Origin: Lujinxingia vulgaris
Lineage (GTDB): Bacteria; Myxococcota_A; Bradymonadia; Bradymonadales; Bradymonadaceae
DNA length: 64,000 nucleotides
Direction: 5' to 3'
Assembly (NCBI RefSeq): GCF_007997015.1
Contig: NZ_VOSM01000001.1
Location: 124,001 to 188,000, forward strand
Shown: positions 24,635-34,900 of the stretch, piece after piece
How positions within the stretch are numbered: the first letter of the stretch is position 1
How the letters are laid out: each line of letters begins with the position of its first letter
The notes under the pieces: model-generated
The model's input: only the letters and a program-made list of their open reading frames with translations
What the model was told of the DNA's origin: nothing
The model's database searches: none
Made by a program: the position numbers and the translations under genes

Positions 24635-26764
24635 ATGGACTTTTTTGAGCAGCAGGATTCGGCCCGGCGCAACACGACCTATTTGATCGTGCTCTTTGCG
24701 ATGGCCGTCATCGCGTTGACGGCAGTGATGTATCTGCCGGTCTACCTGGTGGATTTTCATATCACGGGGGGGCGCTTTGAGACCGAGATGGTGATGGTCG
24801 ACGGGCGTTATGTGGCCACCGACGTGCTGGATTATTTTCAGTGGCGGCTGGTGGGGTTTGCGTTTTTGGTGACGGCGTTGGTGGTGGGGCTGGGGAGTTA
24901 TTATAAGGTCTCGCAGCTGGGTGCGGGCGGGAGCAGCGTGGCGTTGGAGCTGGGCGGGGTGGAGGTGGACGCACGCAGCGAGGACCCGCTGCGTCGGCGG
25001 CTTTATAATGTGGTCGAGGAGATGTCGCTGGCCTCGGGGCTTGCGGTACCGCTGGTCTATGTGCTGCCGGATGAGGTGGGGATCAACGCGTTTGCGGCCG
25101 GCTACACGATCAACGACGCGGCGGTGGCCGTGACGCAGGGGGCGCTGGAGGCGTTGACGCGCGATGAGTTGCAGGCGGTGATTGCGCACGAGTTTTCGCA
25201 CATTCTCAACGGGGATATGCGGCTGAACATCCGGCTGATCGGCGTGGTGCACGGGATTTTGCTGATCTCGATCGCGGGGCGAGGCATGCTGGAGATGATC
25301 TGGCGGGGGGGAAATCGGCGAAGCAGTAAGAATGGAGGAGGAGCGATTCTGCTCATCGGTGGGGTGGGGCTGGTGCTGGCGATCGGAGGTTGGCTGGGGG
25401 TGATGTTCGGGCGGTTGATCAAGAGTGCGGTGTCGCGCCAGCGGGAGTATCTGGCGGATGCGGCGGCGGTGCAGTTTACGCGCAACCCGGCGGGGCTTGC
25501 GGGGGCGTTGAAGAAGATCGCGGCGCACCAGGCGGGCTCGGGGCTTTTCTCTCCGCATGCCGAAGAGGTCAGCCATATGTGCTTTGGGCCGGTGAGCAAG
25601 CGGTTTACGATGACGATGACCGGGTGGTTTGAGTCGCACCCGCCGCTGGAGGAGCGGATTCGGAAGTGGGATCCGGGATATGATGCGTCGCAGCTGGAGG
25701 CGATCCAGGCGCAGCTGGAGCGCGGGCAGGCCCGGGCGGGCCTTGCGATGGCGGGTGGCGGATCAGGGGGGGCGGCGAGTGCTGCTGCGTCGAGCGGAGC
25801 GATGATGATGGCGGCGGCGTGGGCCGGGGAGTCCTCGGCGGTGTCTGGCGCAAGCCTGGGGACGCAGTCGCAGGGCTCGGGCGGGGGCAACGACTGGAGC
25901 GGGCAGTCGCGTGATCTGAACTACTCGGTTGGGGCCGAGGAGATCGTGGATCTTATCGGCAACCCCAGCCCGGAGCGGCTGGTGTACTGCTCATCACTGC
26001 TGGGGGAGTTGCCGCGTGCGATCATGGAGGCGCGAAGTGACGTGATGGGGGCGAGTGCGCTGGTGTTTGCGCTCTTGATGGACGATCGCGAAGAGGGACG
26101 GCGCCCGCAGATCGAGCTTCTTCACGCCCAGACCTCTGAGGCGATGCTTCGGGAGGTGCGCAGACTCTGGGAGCATGTGAAAGGGCTGGATGCGGAGTTT
26201 CGGCTGCCGCTGGTGGACCTGTTGTTTCCGACGTTGAGGCGGATGACGCCGGCGCAGTACGGGACGTTTAGGGAGCTGGTCGGCGGGCTTATTTATGCCG
26301 ACGACCGGGTGAGCCTGTTTGAGTTTGTGGTGCAGAAGGTGTTGATGCATCGCCTGGAGGTGGCGCTGGGGCGTCCGGGGCGGCGCTCGACGCAGTTTGT
26401 GGCGATGCGGGCGATGTTGCCGGAGTTGCAGCTCTTGCTGAGTGCGCTGGCGATCATGGGCCATGAGCATTTGAGTGAGGCGCGGGCTGCGTTTGATGCG
26501 GGACGCTCGGCGTTGCCGCCGGCGTTTATGGGAGACGTGCAGTTCATCGAGAGGCCGGTGAATCTGCAGCAGGTGGGCGCGGTGCTCGACCGCTTTGCGC
26601 AGGCGTCGCTGCAGATCAAGCGGCATGTGATCAACGCCGCGGCGTTTTGCGTGCTGGGGGATGGGCGCGTGACGGTGGAGGAGGTGGAGATGTTGCGGGC
26701 GGTCTGCGACGTGCTCGACCTGCCCTTGCCGCCGCTGGTTCCGGAGGCGACGCGACGCGTGTGA
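24635..26764 (+). CDS. M48 (HtpX-like) metalloprotease with TerB-like C-terminal region
   Basis: A 709-residue membrane protease. Two N-terminal helices precede the M48 domain with the zinc motif HEFSH (AHEFSHILNGDMRLN) at about residue 189 and two more hydrophobic segments; the third-ligand region REYLADAAAVQF follows. After a Gly/Ala/Ser linker (about 370-425) comes a helical region of about 280 residues that ends with a TerB-like acidic motif (LGDGRVTVEEVEML). HtpX-type proteases degrade misfolded membrane proteins. Pairing with lemA is common in bacteria; the long C-terminal extension makes this protein more than twice the usual HtpX length. Confidence 0.87.
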   Translation: MDFFEQQDSARRNTTYLIVLFAMAVIALTAVMYLPVYLVDFHITGGRFETEMVMVDGRYVATDVLDYFQWRLVGFAFLVTALVVGLGSYYKVSQLGAGGSSVALELGGVEVDARSEDPLRRRLYNVVEEMSLASGLAVPLVYVLPDEVGINAFAAGYTINDAAVAVTQGALEALTRDELQAVIAHEFSHILNGDMRLNIRLIGVVHGILLISIAGRGMLEMIWRGGNRRSSKNGGGAILLIGGVGLVLAIGGWLGVMFGRLIKSAVSRQREYLADAAAVQFTRNPAGLAGALKKIAAHQAGSGLFSPHAEEVSHMCFGPVSKRFTMTMTGWFESHPPLEERIRKWDPGYDASQLEAIQAQLERGQARAGLAMAGGGSGGAASAAASSGAMMMAAAWAGESSAVSGASLGTQSQGSGGGNDWSGQSRDLNYSVGAEEIVDLIGNPSPERLVYCSSLLGELPRAIMEARSDVMGASALVFALLMDDREEGRRPQIELLHAQTSEAMLREVRRLWEHVKGLDAEFRLPLVDLLFPTLRRMTPAQYGTFRELVGGLIYADDRVSLFEFVVQKVLMHRLEVALGRPGRRSTQFVAMRAMLPELQLLLSALAIMGHEHLSEARAAFDAGRSALPPAFMGDVQFIERPVNLQQVGAVLDRFAQASLQIKRHVINAAAFCVLGDGRVTVEEVEMLRAVCDVLDLPLPPLVPEATRRV

Positions 26765-26861
26765 GGCGTCGGTGTGGTGAGTGGGTTGATTTGTGGAACT
26801 TGCTGCTTAGGTTCGCGCTTGTCCGTTTGATTCGTACACACAAGAACACCAGGGAGTTGTT

Positions 26862-27302
26862 ATGAGCGAGACCATTGATAAAGCCACGATTCTGGAAGGA
26901 CTCAACGAAGACCTGGCCCATGAGTATCAGGCCATCATCATGTACAACACGTATGCGGCGGCGGTGAGCGGTATTCACCGCAAAGAGCTGCAGGCCTTTT
27001 TTTTAGAAGAGGTCGCCGATGAGCTCGAGCACGCGAAGTTTCTGGCCGATAAGATCACCGCGCTGGGCGGTACTCCGGTGACGCGACCGTCGGAGGTGAA
27101 GTACACCACCGACCCGCGCGAGATGCTGGAGAATGTGGTCAAGGCCGAGACCGAGACGGTCAAGCGCTACGTCAAGCGCATGAAGCAGGCTGAGGCGTAC
27201 GGGGATTACGGTCTGGCGTCGACGCTCGACGGGATGATCGCCGATGAGACGCGCCACAAAGAAGAGACCGAGAAGATCCTGCGCGGTCAGTGGGGCGAGT
27301 GA
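26862..27302 (+). CDS. Ferritin-like diiron protein
   Basis: A 146-residue four-helix protein with a full set of diiron ligands in ferritin/bacterioferritin order: E21, E54xxH57, E96 and E129xxH132. It is shorter than bacterioferritin and lacks an obvious haem Met site; Dps-like or rubrerythrin-like small ferritin proteins are the nearest types. Probable role: iron storage or peroxide detoxification. The ATG at 26862 follows AGGGAG by about 5 bases. It is a single-gene unit ended by a strong terminator. Confidence 0.85.
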   Translation: MSETIDKATILEGLNEDLAHEYQAIIMYNTYAAAVSGIHRKELQAFFLEEVADELEHAKFLADKITALGGTPVTRPSEVKYTTDPREMLENVVKAETETVKRYVKRMKQAEAYGDYGLASTLDGMIADETRHKEETEKILRGQWGE

Positions 27303-27351
27303 GCCGGACGTGAGTGTCGCGCGCGAAGGCGTGCGAGGCTAAGATCAAAGA

Positions 27352-27387
27352 AGCGCCGCCGGCTAAAATGCCGGCGGCGCTTTTTTT
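27352..27387 (+). terminator. Intrinsic terminator after the ferritin-like gene
   Basis: A 12-bp perfect stem (AGCGCCGCCGGC and complement) with a 6-base loop is followed by seven T. It is 50 bases after the stop codon. Confidence 0.92.
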
Positions 27388-27426
27388 GATGGCGGTGTGT
27401 ATGTGCCGGGAGATGAAGCCGGAGAA

Positions 27427-29493
27427 TCAGGAGGCCGCGGAGGTCTGCGGGCGATGCTCGAGCAGCGTTGTGTGAATGGCGTCGAACTCGGCCGGGGGAA
27501 GTTGCCAGGCGTCATCGGGGCATTCGATGCGGGGGACGCGGGAGGCGCGCCAGACCTCGGGCTCCGGGTCGAAGGTCATCAGGTGGACCGGAGCGTGGTA
27601 GGGCGGGTCGATGGTGAGAACCCAGCCCAGGGTGAGATCTTCGGGGGACTCCCAGCGGTTGAGCTCCACGTTGCGCAGGTCGGTGATGGGCCAGGAGGTG
27701 CGGTCGAGGATGAGGCGCGCGTCGGTGGCGCGGAGGTCGGCCTCTTCCTCAACTTCGCCGCGGGCGATGATTCGCAAGCGCGCGCCGTGCCACATCGGGC
27801 GCCAGCGGCGGACCAGGGGCAGAAGTGCCATGAGCCCCAGGGCGGCGAAGGCGGCGGGCTGGGCCCAGGGGTGGACGTGCAGCGGGTTTTCGGTGAGGTC
27901 AAAGATGGCGAGGACGCAGAGGATGGCGAGCCCGCCGACGAAGATGCCGGGGGGGCCAAGGGTGGCGGCGATTTCTGAGCCGGTGAGGATCTGCCAGCCC
28001 TCGCGGATGCGGTAGCAGCGCACGCGCACGCGATCTTCGGGGGGGCGGCTGGGGGCGGCGGAGTCTTCGAAGATGGAGGGGGACTCTTCAATCTCGGGGG
28101 ATTCTTCGGGGTCTTCGGTGGCGTCGGGTTCGTCGGTGGCGTCAGGTTCGTCGGTGGCGTCAAGTTCTTCGGTGGCGTCGGGTTCCGGGGCTTGCGGGGG
28201 GGCGTCGTCGACGGCGGTGGGTGTGGCGAGGTCGACCGGTGTCGCGTCATCGTCGTGGGAGAGCAGTTGGGTGACGACCTCGTCGATCATGGGGGCGGTG
28301 GGGCCGGGGAGATCGATCTTGTGCTCGTTCTCGGTCTCGATCTCGGGCTCGATCTCGATCTGGTTCTCGATCTCGGTCTCGGGCTCGATCTGGTTCTCGA
28401 TCTCGGGCTCGATCCCGATCTGGTTCTCGATCTCGATCTCGTGTTGGTGCTGGTCCTCGTGCTGGTACTGGTCCTCGTGCTCGTCCTCGTGCTGGTACTG
28501 GTCCTCGTGCTGGTGCTGGTCCTCGTCCTCGTGCTCGATCTCGTGCTCGTGCTCGTGCTGGTACTGGTCCTCGTGCTGGTGCTGGTCCTCGTCCTCGTGC
28601 TGGTCCTCGTCCTCGTGCTGGTACTGGTCCTCGTGCTGGTACTCGTGCTCGTGCTCGTGCTCGATCTCGTGCTCGTGTTGGTCCTCGTGCTCGTCCTCGT
28701 CCTCGTGTTGGGGGTCGGGGGTGGGAGGGGCGTTGTGAGTCTCTTGTTGGGGCGAGGGAGAGGTGGCGTCGTTTAGGAGGCCGGCGCCGATGAGGCCCTC
28801 GCGGGCGCGGGCGCAGAGGTCGTTGAGTTCGGTGAGGCCGGCGAGGGTGCTGTCGATGCCTTCGCGGTGCAGGATGAGGAGATCGTCCCAGACGCTCTGG
28901 AGTTCGTTGACGCGGCGGCGTTGATCTTCCCAGAGTTCGGCGATCTCGGCCTGGGCGGCGCGTCCGCGGTCGATGTCGCCTTCGGAGATCATGGATTCGA
29001 GGGCTTCGACGTCGGCTTCGCGGCGGCTCTCGAGGTCGAAGACGATGGCTTCGAGGAGGCGCTCGAGAGCCAGGGGACCTTCGTCGGCCAGGGCGTGGGT
29101 GGCCTGGCGGGCGTTGGCGATGAGGTCATTGAGGCTGGCGAGGGTCTCGGCGATGTGCTCGGGGACGTGGCTGGCGAGATCGCCGGCCTGATCGGGGAAC
29201 CAGGTGTGGATGAAGTTTTCGATCTCGGCGGCGGTCACGGCGGTGGCGCGGGGGCCGATCAGGGTGCCGGTCAGCGCGTCGGGGCTGGCGAGCTTAAAGG
29301 GGGCGCGCAGCTCGGCGGCAGGCAGCGCGAGCCAGAGGGGGATGTGGCGGCAGGTGCGGGAGAGGCGCCCCTCGAAGTCTGCGAGGGCGTCGGCCAGCTC
29401 GGCGCGAAGATCGTCGAGGTCGTCGTCGAGGCCCATGCGCGTGCGTCGCAGAATGTCGAGGCGTCGGTGAGCGTCTTCGGTCAGTTGAGCCAT
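27427..29493 (-). CDS. Membrane protein with 130-residue acidic/His dipeptide repeat
   Basis: A 688-residue protein of no known family. Residues 1-250 are mostly helical. Residues about 260-395 are an extreme low-complexity stretch built of two-residue steps (HEDEDQHQHEDQYQHE, later EIENQIEIEPEI), encoded by a hexanucleotide repeat. An Asp/Glu/Pro/Thr-rich linker with DATDEP repeats follows, then two hydrophobic helices at about 525-570 and a C-terminal beta-rich domain (ILDRTSWPITDLRNVELNRW) that looks like a bacterial PH-type domain. The His/Glu stretch could bind metal. It follows the CPBP protease gene on the same strand after 105 bases. Codon pattern supports this strand. Confidence 0.72.
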   Translation of the reverse strand: MAQLTEDAHRRLDILRRTRMGLDDDLDDLRAELADALADFEGRLSRTCRHIPLWLALPAAELRAPFKLASPDALTGTLIGPRATAVTAAEIENFIHTWFPDQAGDLASHVPEHIAETLASLNDLIANARQATHALADEGPLALERLLEAIVFDLESRREADVEALESMISEGDIDRGRAAQAEIAELWEDQRRRVNELQSVWDDLLILHREGIDSTLAGLTELNDLCARAREGLIGAGLLNDATSPSPQQETHNAPPTPDPQHEDEDEHEDQHEHEIEHEHEHEYQHEDQYQHEDEDQHEDEDQHQHEDQYQHEHEHEIEHEDEDQHQHEDQYQHEDEHEDQYQHEDQHQHEIEIENQIGIEPEIENQIEPETEIENQIEIEPEIETENEHKIDLPGPTAPMIDEVVTQLLSHDDDATPVDLATPTAVDDAPPQAPEPDATEELDATDEPDATDEPDATEDPEESPEIEESPSIFEDSAAPSRPPEDRVRVRCYRIREGWQILTGSEIAATLGPPGIFVGGLAILCVLAIFDLTENPLHVHPWAQPAAFAALGLMALLPLVRRWRPMWHGARLRIIARGEVEEEADLRATDARLILDRTSWPITDLRNVELNRWESPEDLTLGWVLTIDPPYHAPVHLMTFDPEPEVWRASRVPRIECPDDAWQLPPAEFDAIHTTLLEHRPQTSAAS
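28317..28715. repeat. Hexanucleotide microsatellite-like tract
   Basis: About 400 bases built almost wholly from CTCGTG, CTGGTC, CTGGTA, CTCGAT and similar steps (plus strand). The 6-base period keeps the frame and encodes the X-E/X-Q dipeptide tract of the minus-strand gene. Such a tract can change length by slippage or recombination without frameshift. Confidence 0.9.
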
Positions 29494-29598
29494 ACCAGCG
29501 CGGGGAGAGAGGAGGTTGATTGTGGCGCTACCATCGAGGTGGGCGGGAGTGTGCCACCAAGGTCAAAGCGCGCGCAAGGTGGCCTGCGCGCGGCGGTG

Positions 29599-30684
29599 TC
29601 AGAAGTAATGGACTGAGACGATGAGGACCATCATGTTGGCGCAGGCGTGGAAGATGGTGGGGGCGATGATCGAGCCGGAGCGCTCGCGCATCCAGCCGAA
29701 GATGAGCGAGGGAAAAAAGACCGCAGCGCGCGAGGCGATAATGGCGCCGCCGACGGGGACGAGCAGGTGGCCCAGGGCGAAGAGGGCGCTGGTGAGCCAG
29801 TTGGCCAGAGAGAGGCCTAAGAACTGGCGAGGCTGGTCGTGTTCATCGCGCAGGCGTTGGGCCAGGCGAGTCTGGAGGTAGCCGCGGTAGAAGACTTCTT
29901 CGGGGAGGGCGACGAGGAGGAGGTGGGTGAGGGCCCAGAGCAGAAGCCAGCTTAAGCCGCGTTTGAGTCTGAGGGGCTGGCCGGCGTCGACGTTTTGGAG
30001 CGCGGAGGTGATGGGGGCGCCGTTGAGGGAGAGTTCTATGGAAGTGAGGGTTTGCGGGCGGGCGTGTGGGTCGAGGGGGGGAAGGGAGAAGCGGGAGAGC
30101 GGGGCTGTGGGGGTGAGCTCCCAGGTGTGGCGATCATCGTCGGTGGGGCGGAGGCTGCCGGAGCCGACGGTCTGCCAGTGGGTGGGGTGGTCGGCCCGTG
30201 CGATCAGCGTGGGAGGTGAGGTGTCCGGGGTGAGGTGGGCGACTTCCACAAAGAGGGTGCGGCGCTGGAGCCAGACGCGGGCGCCGTCTTGCTGAAGTTC
30301 GGGGGGGCGAAGCTCCAGGGAGGGTGACCACTGGCGCAGGTTATGAAGGGAGGGGTGGAAGTCGCGCTCGAGCGCGTGGCGCTCCCAGAGGTGGTTTCCC
30401 AGGGCGAAGAGGGGAAAGACGATGGCGCTGACGCCCAGGCCGAAGAGGATCTGGCGCCGGGGGAGGCGATCGAGATCGATGCCGAAGTCGGCCGGGGATG
30501 CGCCGATGCGGCGAATTGCGAGATGCGCAAGAGCGAAGAAGACGAGGCCGACGATGGCCACGAGGTTCTGCGCCAGTAGGGGGACAAGGGGGCTGAGGAG
30601 GCTCAGCGCGATGATCGCGCCGAGCGCCAGAGCAAAGACGCCCAGCGGCTCGCGCCAGCGAGGTTTTCCGCCGGGCTCAGTCAT
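29599..30684 (-). CDS. CPBP-family intramembrane glutamic protease with large insertion
   Basis: A 361-residue membrane protein of the CPBP (Abi/Rce1-like) family. Catalytic motifs are intact: EEVFYRG, then FALGHLL, then FHACAN near the end. About 130 residues between the early helices form a hydrophilic, probably periplasmic, insertion (about 110-230), which plain CPBP proteins lack. Some CPBP members cleave sorting-type C-terminal tails in Myxococcota; whether this one does is unknown. Its start overlaps the stop of the beta-propeller lipoprotein gene by 8 bases, so the two are translationally coupled. Confidence 0.85.
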   Translation of the reverse strand: MTEPGGKPRWREPLGVFALALGAIIALSLLSPLVPLLAQNLVAIVGLVFFALAHLAIRRIGASPADFGIDLDRLPRRQILFGLGVSAIVFPLFALGNHLWERHALERDFHPSLHNLRQWSPSLELRPPELQQDGARVWLQRRTLFVEVAHLTPDTSPPTLIARADHPTHWQTVGSGSLRPTDDDRHTWELTPTAPLSRFSLPPLDPHARPQTLTSIELSLNGAPITSALQNVDAGQPLRLKRGLSWLLLWALTHLLLVALPEEVFYRGYLQTRLAQRLRDEHDQPRQFLGLSLANWLTSALFALGHLLVPVGGAIIASRAAVFFPSLIFGWMRERSGSIIAPTIFHACANMMVLIVSVHYF

Positions 30685-31942
30685 CGGTGCCGGCCTGGGG
30701 GGCGGGTTTCTTGAGGGTGATCTCGCGCAGGGCGCGCACGCTCCGGGTGAAGATGCGCGAGCCGTCGGTGCCTACGTCCAGGGCGCCGCGTGGGGCGAGT
30801 GCGGACCAGGTGGCGACGCCCTCCCGGGGGTTGAGGGCGGTGAGGAGCGGCGGGGCGTCGCTGCGGCGCAGGAGTACCAGCAGCGCGTCGTCGGTGGTGG
30901 CCAGGGAGGGGTTGTCGACGCCGACGTTCAGGGCAAACTTTTGTGCGCCGTCGGCGGTGTTGAGGGCGTAGAGGGTGTCGTCGATCTTAAAGATAAGAAG
31001 TCCGAGCGCGGGGAAGGTCTGGCCGGAGTTGGACTGAGGCTTGCCCGGGAGCTGGAGCTGCCAGTCGACCTCCAGCGTCTCTAGATTCCACGCGCTCAAG
31101 ACCGGTTCGCCGTCGGCCGGCACGAAGAAGACGTGGGTGGGGCTGGAGGCGTAGAAGGCGGTGCGACCGCCGCGCTGGCCGAAGGCGCGGTGGCGCATCT
31201 CCACGCCGGTGAAGGGGTAGCGCAGCGTCAGGCCGTTGATGTCGGCGCCGACAAGGGCGGGGCCCACACCGACCAGATCGATGCCCGACCAGAAGTTCAT
31301 GGTGCCGTCGAAGATGACTTCGCCGGAGTCCTGGCGGGCGCAGAGGGCCTGGGTGCCGCCCTGCCAGCGGGTGCCGGCGCAGATGAATTGCTGGTCGACG
31401 CGGGTCAGAAAGGAGCCGCGGAAGTTGGCAGTGAAGTTGTCGCCCTGGTGCTGGCGGTCGATGCGCTGGTGCCAGAGAAGTTCGCCGGCCTCATCGTAGG
31501 CGACCAGGCGAAGATCGGTGGCGCGGGAGTCTGCGGGGCGCGGGAGGCTGTAGGCGACCAGGCGCAGCGCAGGTTCGTTCAGCGTCAGCGAGGCTTCGGG
31601 CTCACAGCCGAAGAGGGTGGCGTCGGCCTCGTCGTGGTCGAGGGGCCAGGCGCGCGGGGAACCCTCAGGCTCAAAGAGCTCGTGGCAGCGGGGGTAGAGG
31701 GTGGGCTGGCCGACGTCGGTGGCGTGCATGGGCAGCGCGTCGGGATCCTGGAGGTCGATGGGCTCGGGGGGCGCCCAGGTGATCTGTGGGATCCGGGGTT
31801 CGGCGCTCGTTTCGGACGTGGCCGACTTTGGCTGCGTATCGGTCGGGGCGTCGCAGGCCAGGAGGGTCAGCGCGGCGCTCAGGCTCAGTATGAGCGTGCG
31901 AGCGGCCCGGGGGTGTGGCGAAGAGCGGGTGGTGGGGCTCAT
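30677..31942 (-). CDS. Lipoprotein with PQQ-type beta-propeller repeats
   Basis: A 421-residue lipoprotein (lipobox LTLLAC at about residues 25-30) with repeated beta-propeller blades of the PQQ/BamB type (AYDEAGELLWHQRIDRQHQ, WNLETLEVDWQLQLPG, ALNPREGVATWSAL). Such propellers are usually protein-binding scaffolds in the envelope; no enzyme residues are evident. It starts within a 4-base ATGA overlap with the stop of the nuclease-helicase gene and overlaps the next gene by 8 bases, so it sits in the middle of a tightly coupled operon. Confidence 0.82.
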   Translation of the reverse strand: MSPTTRSSPHPRAARTLILSLSAALTLLACDAPTDTQPKSATSETSAEPRIPQITWAPPEPIDLQDPDALPMHATDVGQPTLYPRCHELFEPEGSPRAWPLDHDEADATLFGCEPEASLTLNEPALRLVAYSLPRPADSRATDLRLVAYDEAGELLWHQRIDRQHQGDNFTANFRGSFLTRVDQQFICAGTRWQGGTQALCARQDSGEVIFDGTMNFWSGIDLVGVGPALVGADINGLTLRYPFTGVEMRHRAFGQRGGRTAFYASSPTHVFFVPADGEPVLSAWNLETLEVDWQLQLPGKPQSNSGQTFPALGLLIFKIDDTLYALNTADGAQKFALNVGVDNPSLATTDDALLVLLRRSDAPPLLTALNPREGVATWSALAPRGALDVGTDGSRIFTRSVRALREITLKKPAPQAGTDD

Positions 31943-34900
31943 GGACGGGTCCAGGTGTGCCAGGTGGTGTGGGGGTGCTCAAGCCAGGGGCGAAAGAGGG
32001 GATCCTGGATGAGGCAGCCGGAGTGCCCGACGATGATCAGCTTGCGGCGCGCGCGGGTCAACGTGACGTTGAGGCGACGCGGGTCGCTCAAAAAGTCGCC
32101 GGGGCGATCGCTTTTGACGAGGCTGGCGATGATGACGTCGCGCTCGCTGCCCTGGAAGCGCTCGACGGTGTCGATGTCGATGGAGGTGTCTTCGGGCAGG
32201 GAAAGTTCTTCGGCGACGAGGGTGCGCAGAAGGTGGACCTGGGCGCGGAAGGGGGAGATCACGCCGACGGAGAGGGTGGGGGCGCCGCGGAGGAGATCGC
32301 CGAGAAGTTCAAGCACAGCGCGGGCCTCCTCGAGGTTGGTGCGGGCGTCTTCGGTGCCGCGCACGTCGAGGAAGGCCACGGGCTCGTTGCTGGCCAGGGC
32401 GGGGTGGTTGAGGTCGGCCTCGGGGAGGCGTCGGTCTTCGACCTGGGGGGCGGCCTGGAGTCTGTCGTCGTAGAAGGTCTCGGCGGGGAAGCTCATGATG
32501 GGGCGGTTCATGCGGTACTGAACCTGGAGCATGTGTACCGGGAGGCCGACCGAGGCCAGGCGCTCAAAGAGGCTGCGGTCGAGGCCGGCCAGCCCGGCGT
32601 TGAGCAGGTCGTCGCCCAGGTTAAAGGGGCTGTGATCGGCGGTGATGAAGGCCGAGAGGGCGCGCTCGCTGGAGACGATGGGCGGGAGCTGGGCGTGGTC
32701 GCCCACCAGCACGAAGCGGCGGGCCAGGGAGATGGGGCCGAGCGCCAGAGGTTCGGTGAGTTGGCTGGCCTCGTCGACGATGGCGACGTCGAAGGCGGGG
32801 CGGGCGCGGTGGCGCTCGATAAAAGCGATGAGCGGCGAGCGAAGGGCGCTGTGAGTGGTGGTGGCGATGATGCTGGCGTGGGAGACGGCTTCGCCCAGGC
32901 GGTTGAGGCTGGCGTGGGCGTGGGCCAGATCGTCGGCGAAGTAGTCTGCGGGGTTGAGGCCGCGGGCCTCAAGCGCGCGGGCCACGCGGGGGCTTTTGGC
33001 CGCGGAGCCGATGCGCAGAAAGCGGGGGTGATGTCCGCGCTGGTCGCCGGCTTCGAGCAGCTTGATGAGCATCGTGTCGACGGCGGTGTGGGTGAGCGCG
33101 GCGAGGAGGACGCGCTGGTCGCGGTCGGCAGCTTCGAGGGTGAGGTGGGCGATGACGGTGGTCTTGCCGGTGCCCGGGGGGCCCTGGATGAGGGCGCCGG
33201 TGGGGGCTGTGAGGGCGTGGGCGATGGCGTCGCGCTGGGGAGGGTTGAGGGCGTCGAAGGTGGCCGGGTGGAGGTTGGGCGTAGAGCCCTGGCCGCGCAT
33301 CGCAGCTTGAGCGGCGGGCGTGGTGGGGCGGACCAGGACCTCGAGAAGATCGCGTCGTTGCTCGCGGAGCACGCGGTAGAGGGCCTGGTGGGCGCTGCGG
33401 TAGCCGAGGCGCGCGGGGGGAAGATCGGCGATGTAGCCCGGGCCGCTGAGGGCGTCGGGGAAGTGCGCCGCGCGCAGGCGAAGCTCCAGGGTGTCGTCGT
33501 CGACCGAGAGGCAGCGGCCGCGCAGAATATGGGAGGCGTTGACGTCGCCGCGGTGGATGAGCAGGGCATCGCCCGGGGAGAAGATCTGCAGGTTTTTGCC
33601 ACGCAGGCGGGCGCGGTCGGGGTGGTCTTCGACCGGCTCCAGGTAAAGCTCGGCCGAGGCCAGGCCGGCCTCAACGCGCTCGGAGAGGCGCTGGGGCTCG
33701 AAGATGGCGCCCAGGGCGGCGTGGTCGCTCCAGCGCTCCATGGCCACAAGGCGGCTCATGTGGGCGTGGTAGGCGCGGGCCTGGCGTACGAGTTCGGGGT
33801 CGGTGGAGGGCCAGGCAAACACGCCGTAGTCGGGCTGGGGAGCGAGGCCCAGCAGCTCAGACTGGGCTTTGCAGCGGTCGCGGCGGAAGCGGCAGGCGCC
33901 CTGGCGGCAGAGCGCAGGCTCCTCCATGTAGTAGGGCGCGCGGTAGGTGAAGGCCGGGTCGACCTGGGCTCTGTAATGGGCCACGAGGTCGTTGCGGGCG
34001 TGGAGGATGCGGCGCTCGCGATCGATGTCGTCGAGGGCGGCCTGGCGCATGGTGCCGTCGCGCGAGTAGAGGAGATGGCCGGTCATCGGGAGGTTCTCGG
34101 CGCGGGCCAGCTCCTCCCAGAGCAGGGCGTAGCTGCGGACCTGGCCGATGTGATCGTCCCAGGGTTTGCCGCTTTTCAGCTCGATGATCTGCACGCCTTC
34201 GTCGGGGTTTTCGACGACGAGATCGATGCGACCCTCCAGGCCGTAGCGCGAGGAGAAGCGTGTGGCCTCAACATGGCGGCCGCTCCAGCCGACGCGGGCG
34301 GCGCCGGGACCTGAGGCGCTGCGGGTGCGCGGGGCGGTGAGCCGGCGCATATGATCAAAGTGGGTGCGGGCCTGAACTTCGAGCGAGGCCAGGGTGGCGT
34401 CGTCGACGCCGGCGGCCAGCAGGTCGAGACGAAGATCTGGGAGGCGGCTCTCCAGAGATTTTTCGAAGCTCAGAGGTTCAGGCGCGGTGAGGTCTTCGAG
34501 CATCCCGTGGATGAGGTTACCGAAGGCCAGGTGGTGGGTAAGCTCGCCGGGATCGCGCGCGTCGACGAGCACGCGCTGGGGGCAGCCCTGGGCTTTGAGC
34601 ACGTCGCTGACCGAGACGGGCCAGGAGGGCTCGACGATCGGTAGCGTGTTGGCGCCGGCGGTCAGGAAGGTGCGGCCGCGGGAGTCGTGCAGTGGCGAGG
34701 CGTCGATGAGGTTGAGGCGCGCGCCCTCCCAGAGGTTGCGGGCGCTGTTGTACACCTCGCTGTGATGGCGGGCGTAGAAGAAGACGCCGACGGAACCCTC
34801 TTCGCCGTGGTCGAGCGTAAAGCGCAGGCCGGGGCCCTGGCGGGGATGTTCAAAGTGGTCGAGGTCGCGGACCACCCCGCCGATGATGGTGACGGGGCTG

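Noticed and set aside
28192..28776. Open frame on the plus strand reading as a long Val-Leu repeat
   Set aside because: It is the complement of the hexanucleotide tract in the minus-strand gene at 27427-29493, which has a normal start, domains and membrane helices around the tract.
31915..34314. 799-residue open frame on the plus strand
   Set aside because: It is antisense to the Dna2-like gene, whose motifs are intact on the minus strand. Its composition is the usual GC shadow.
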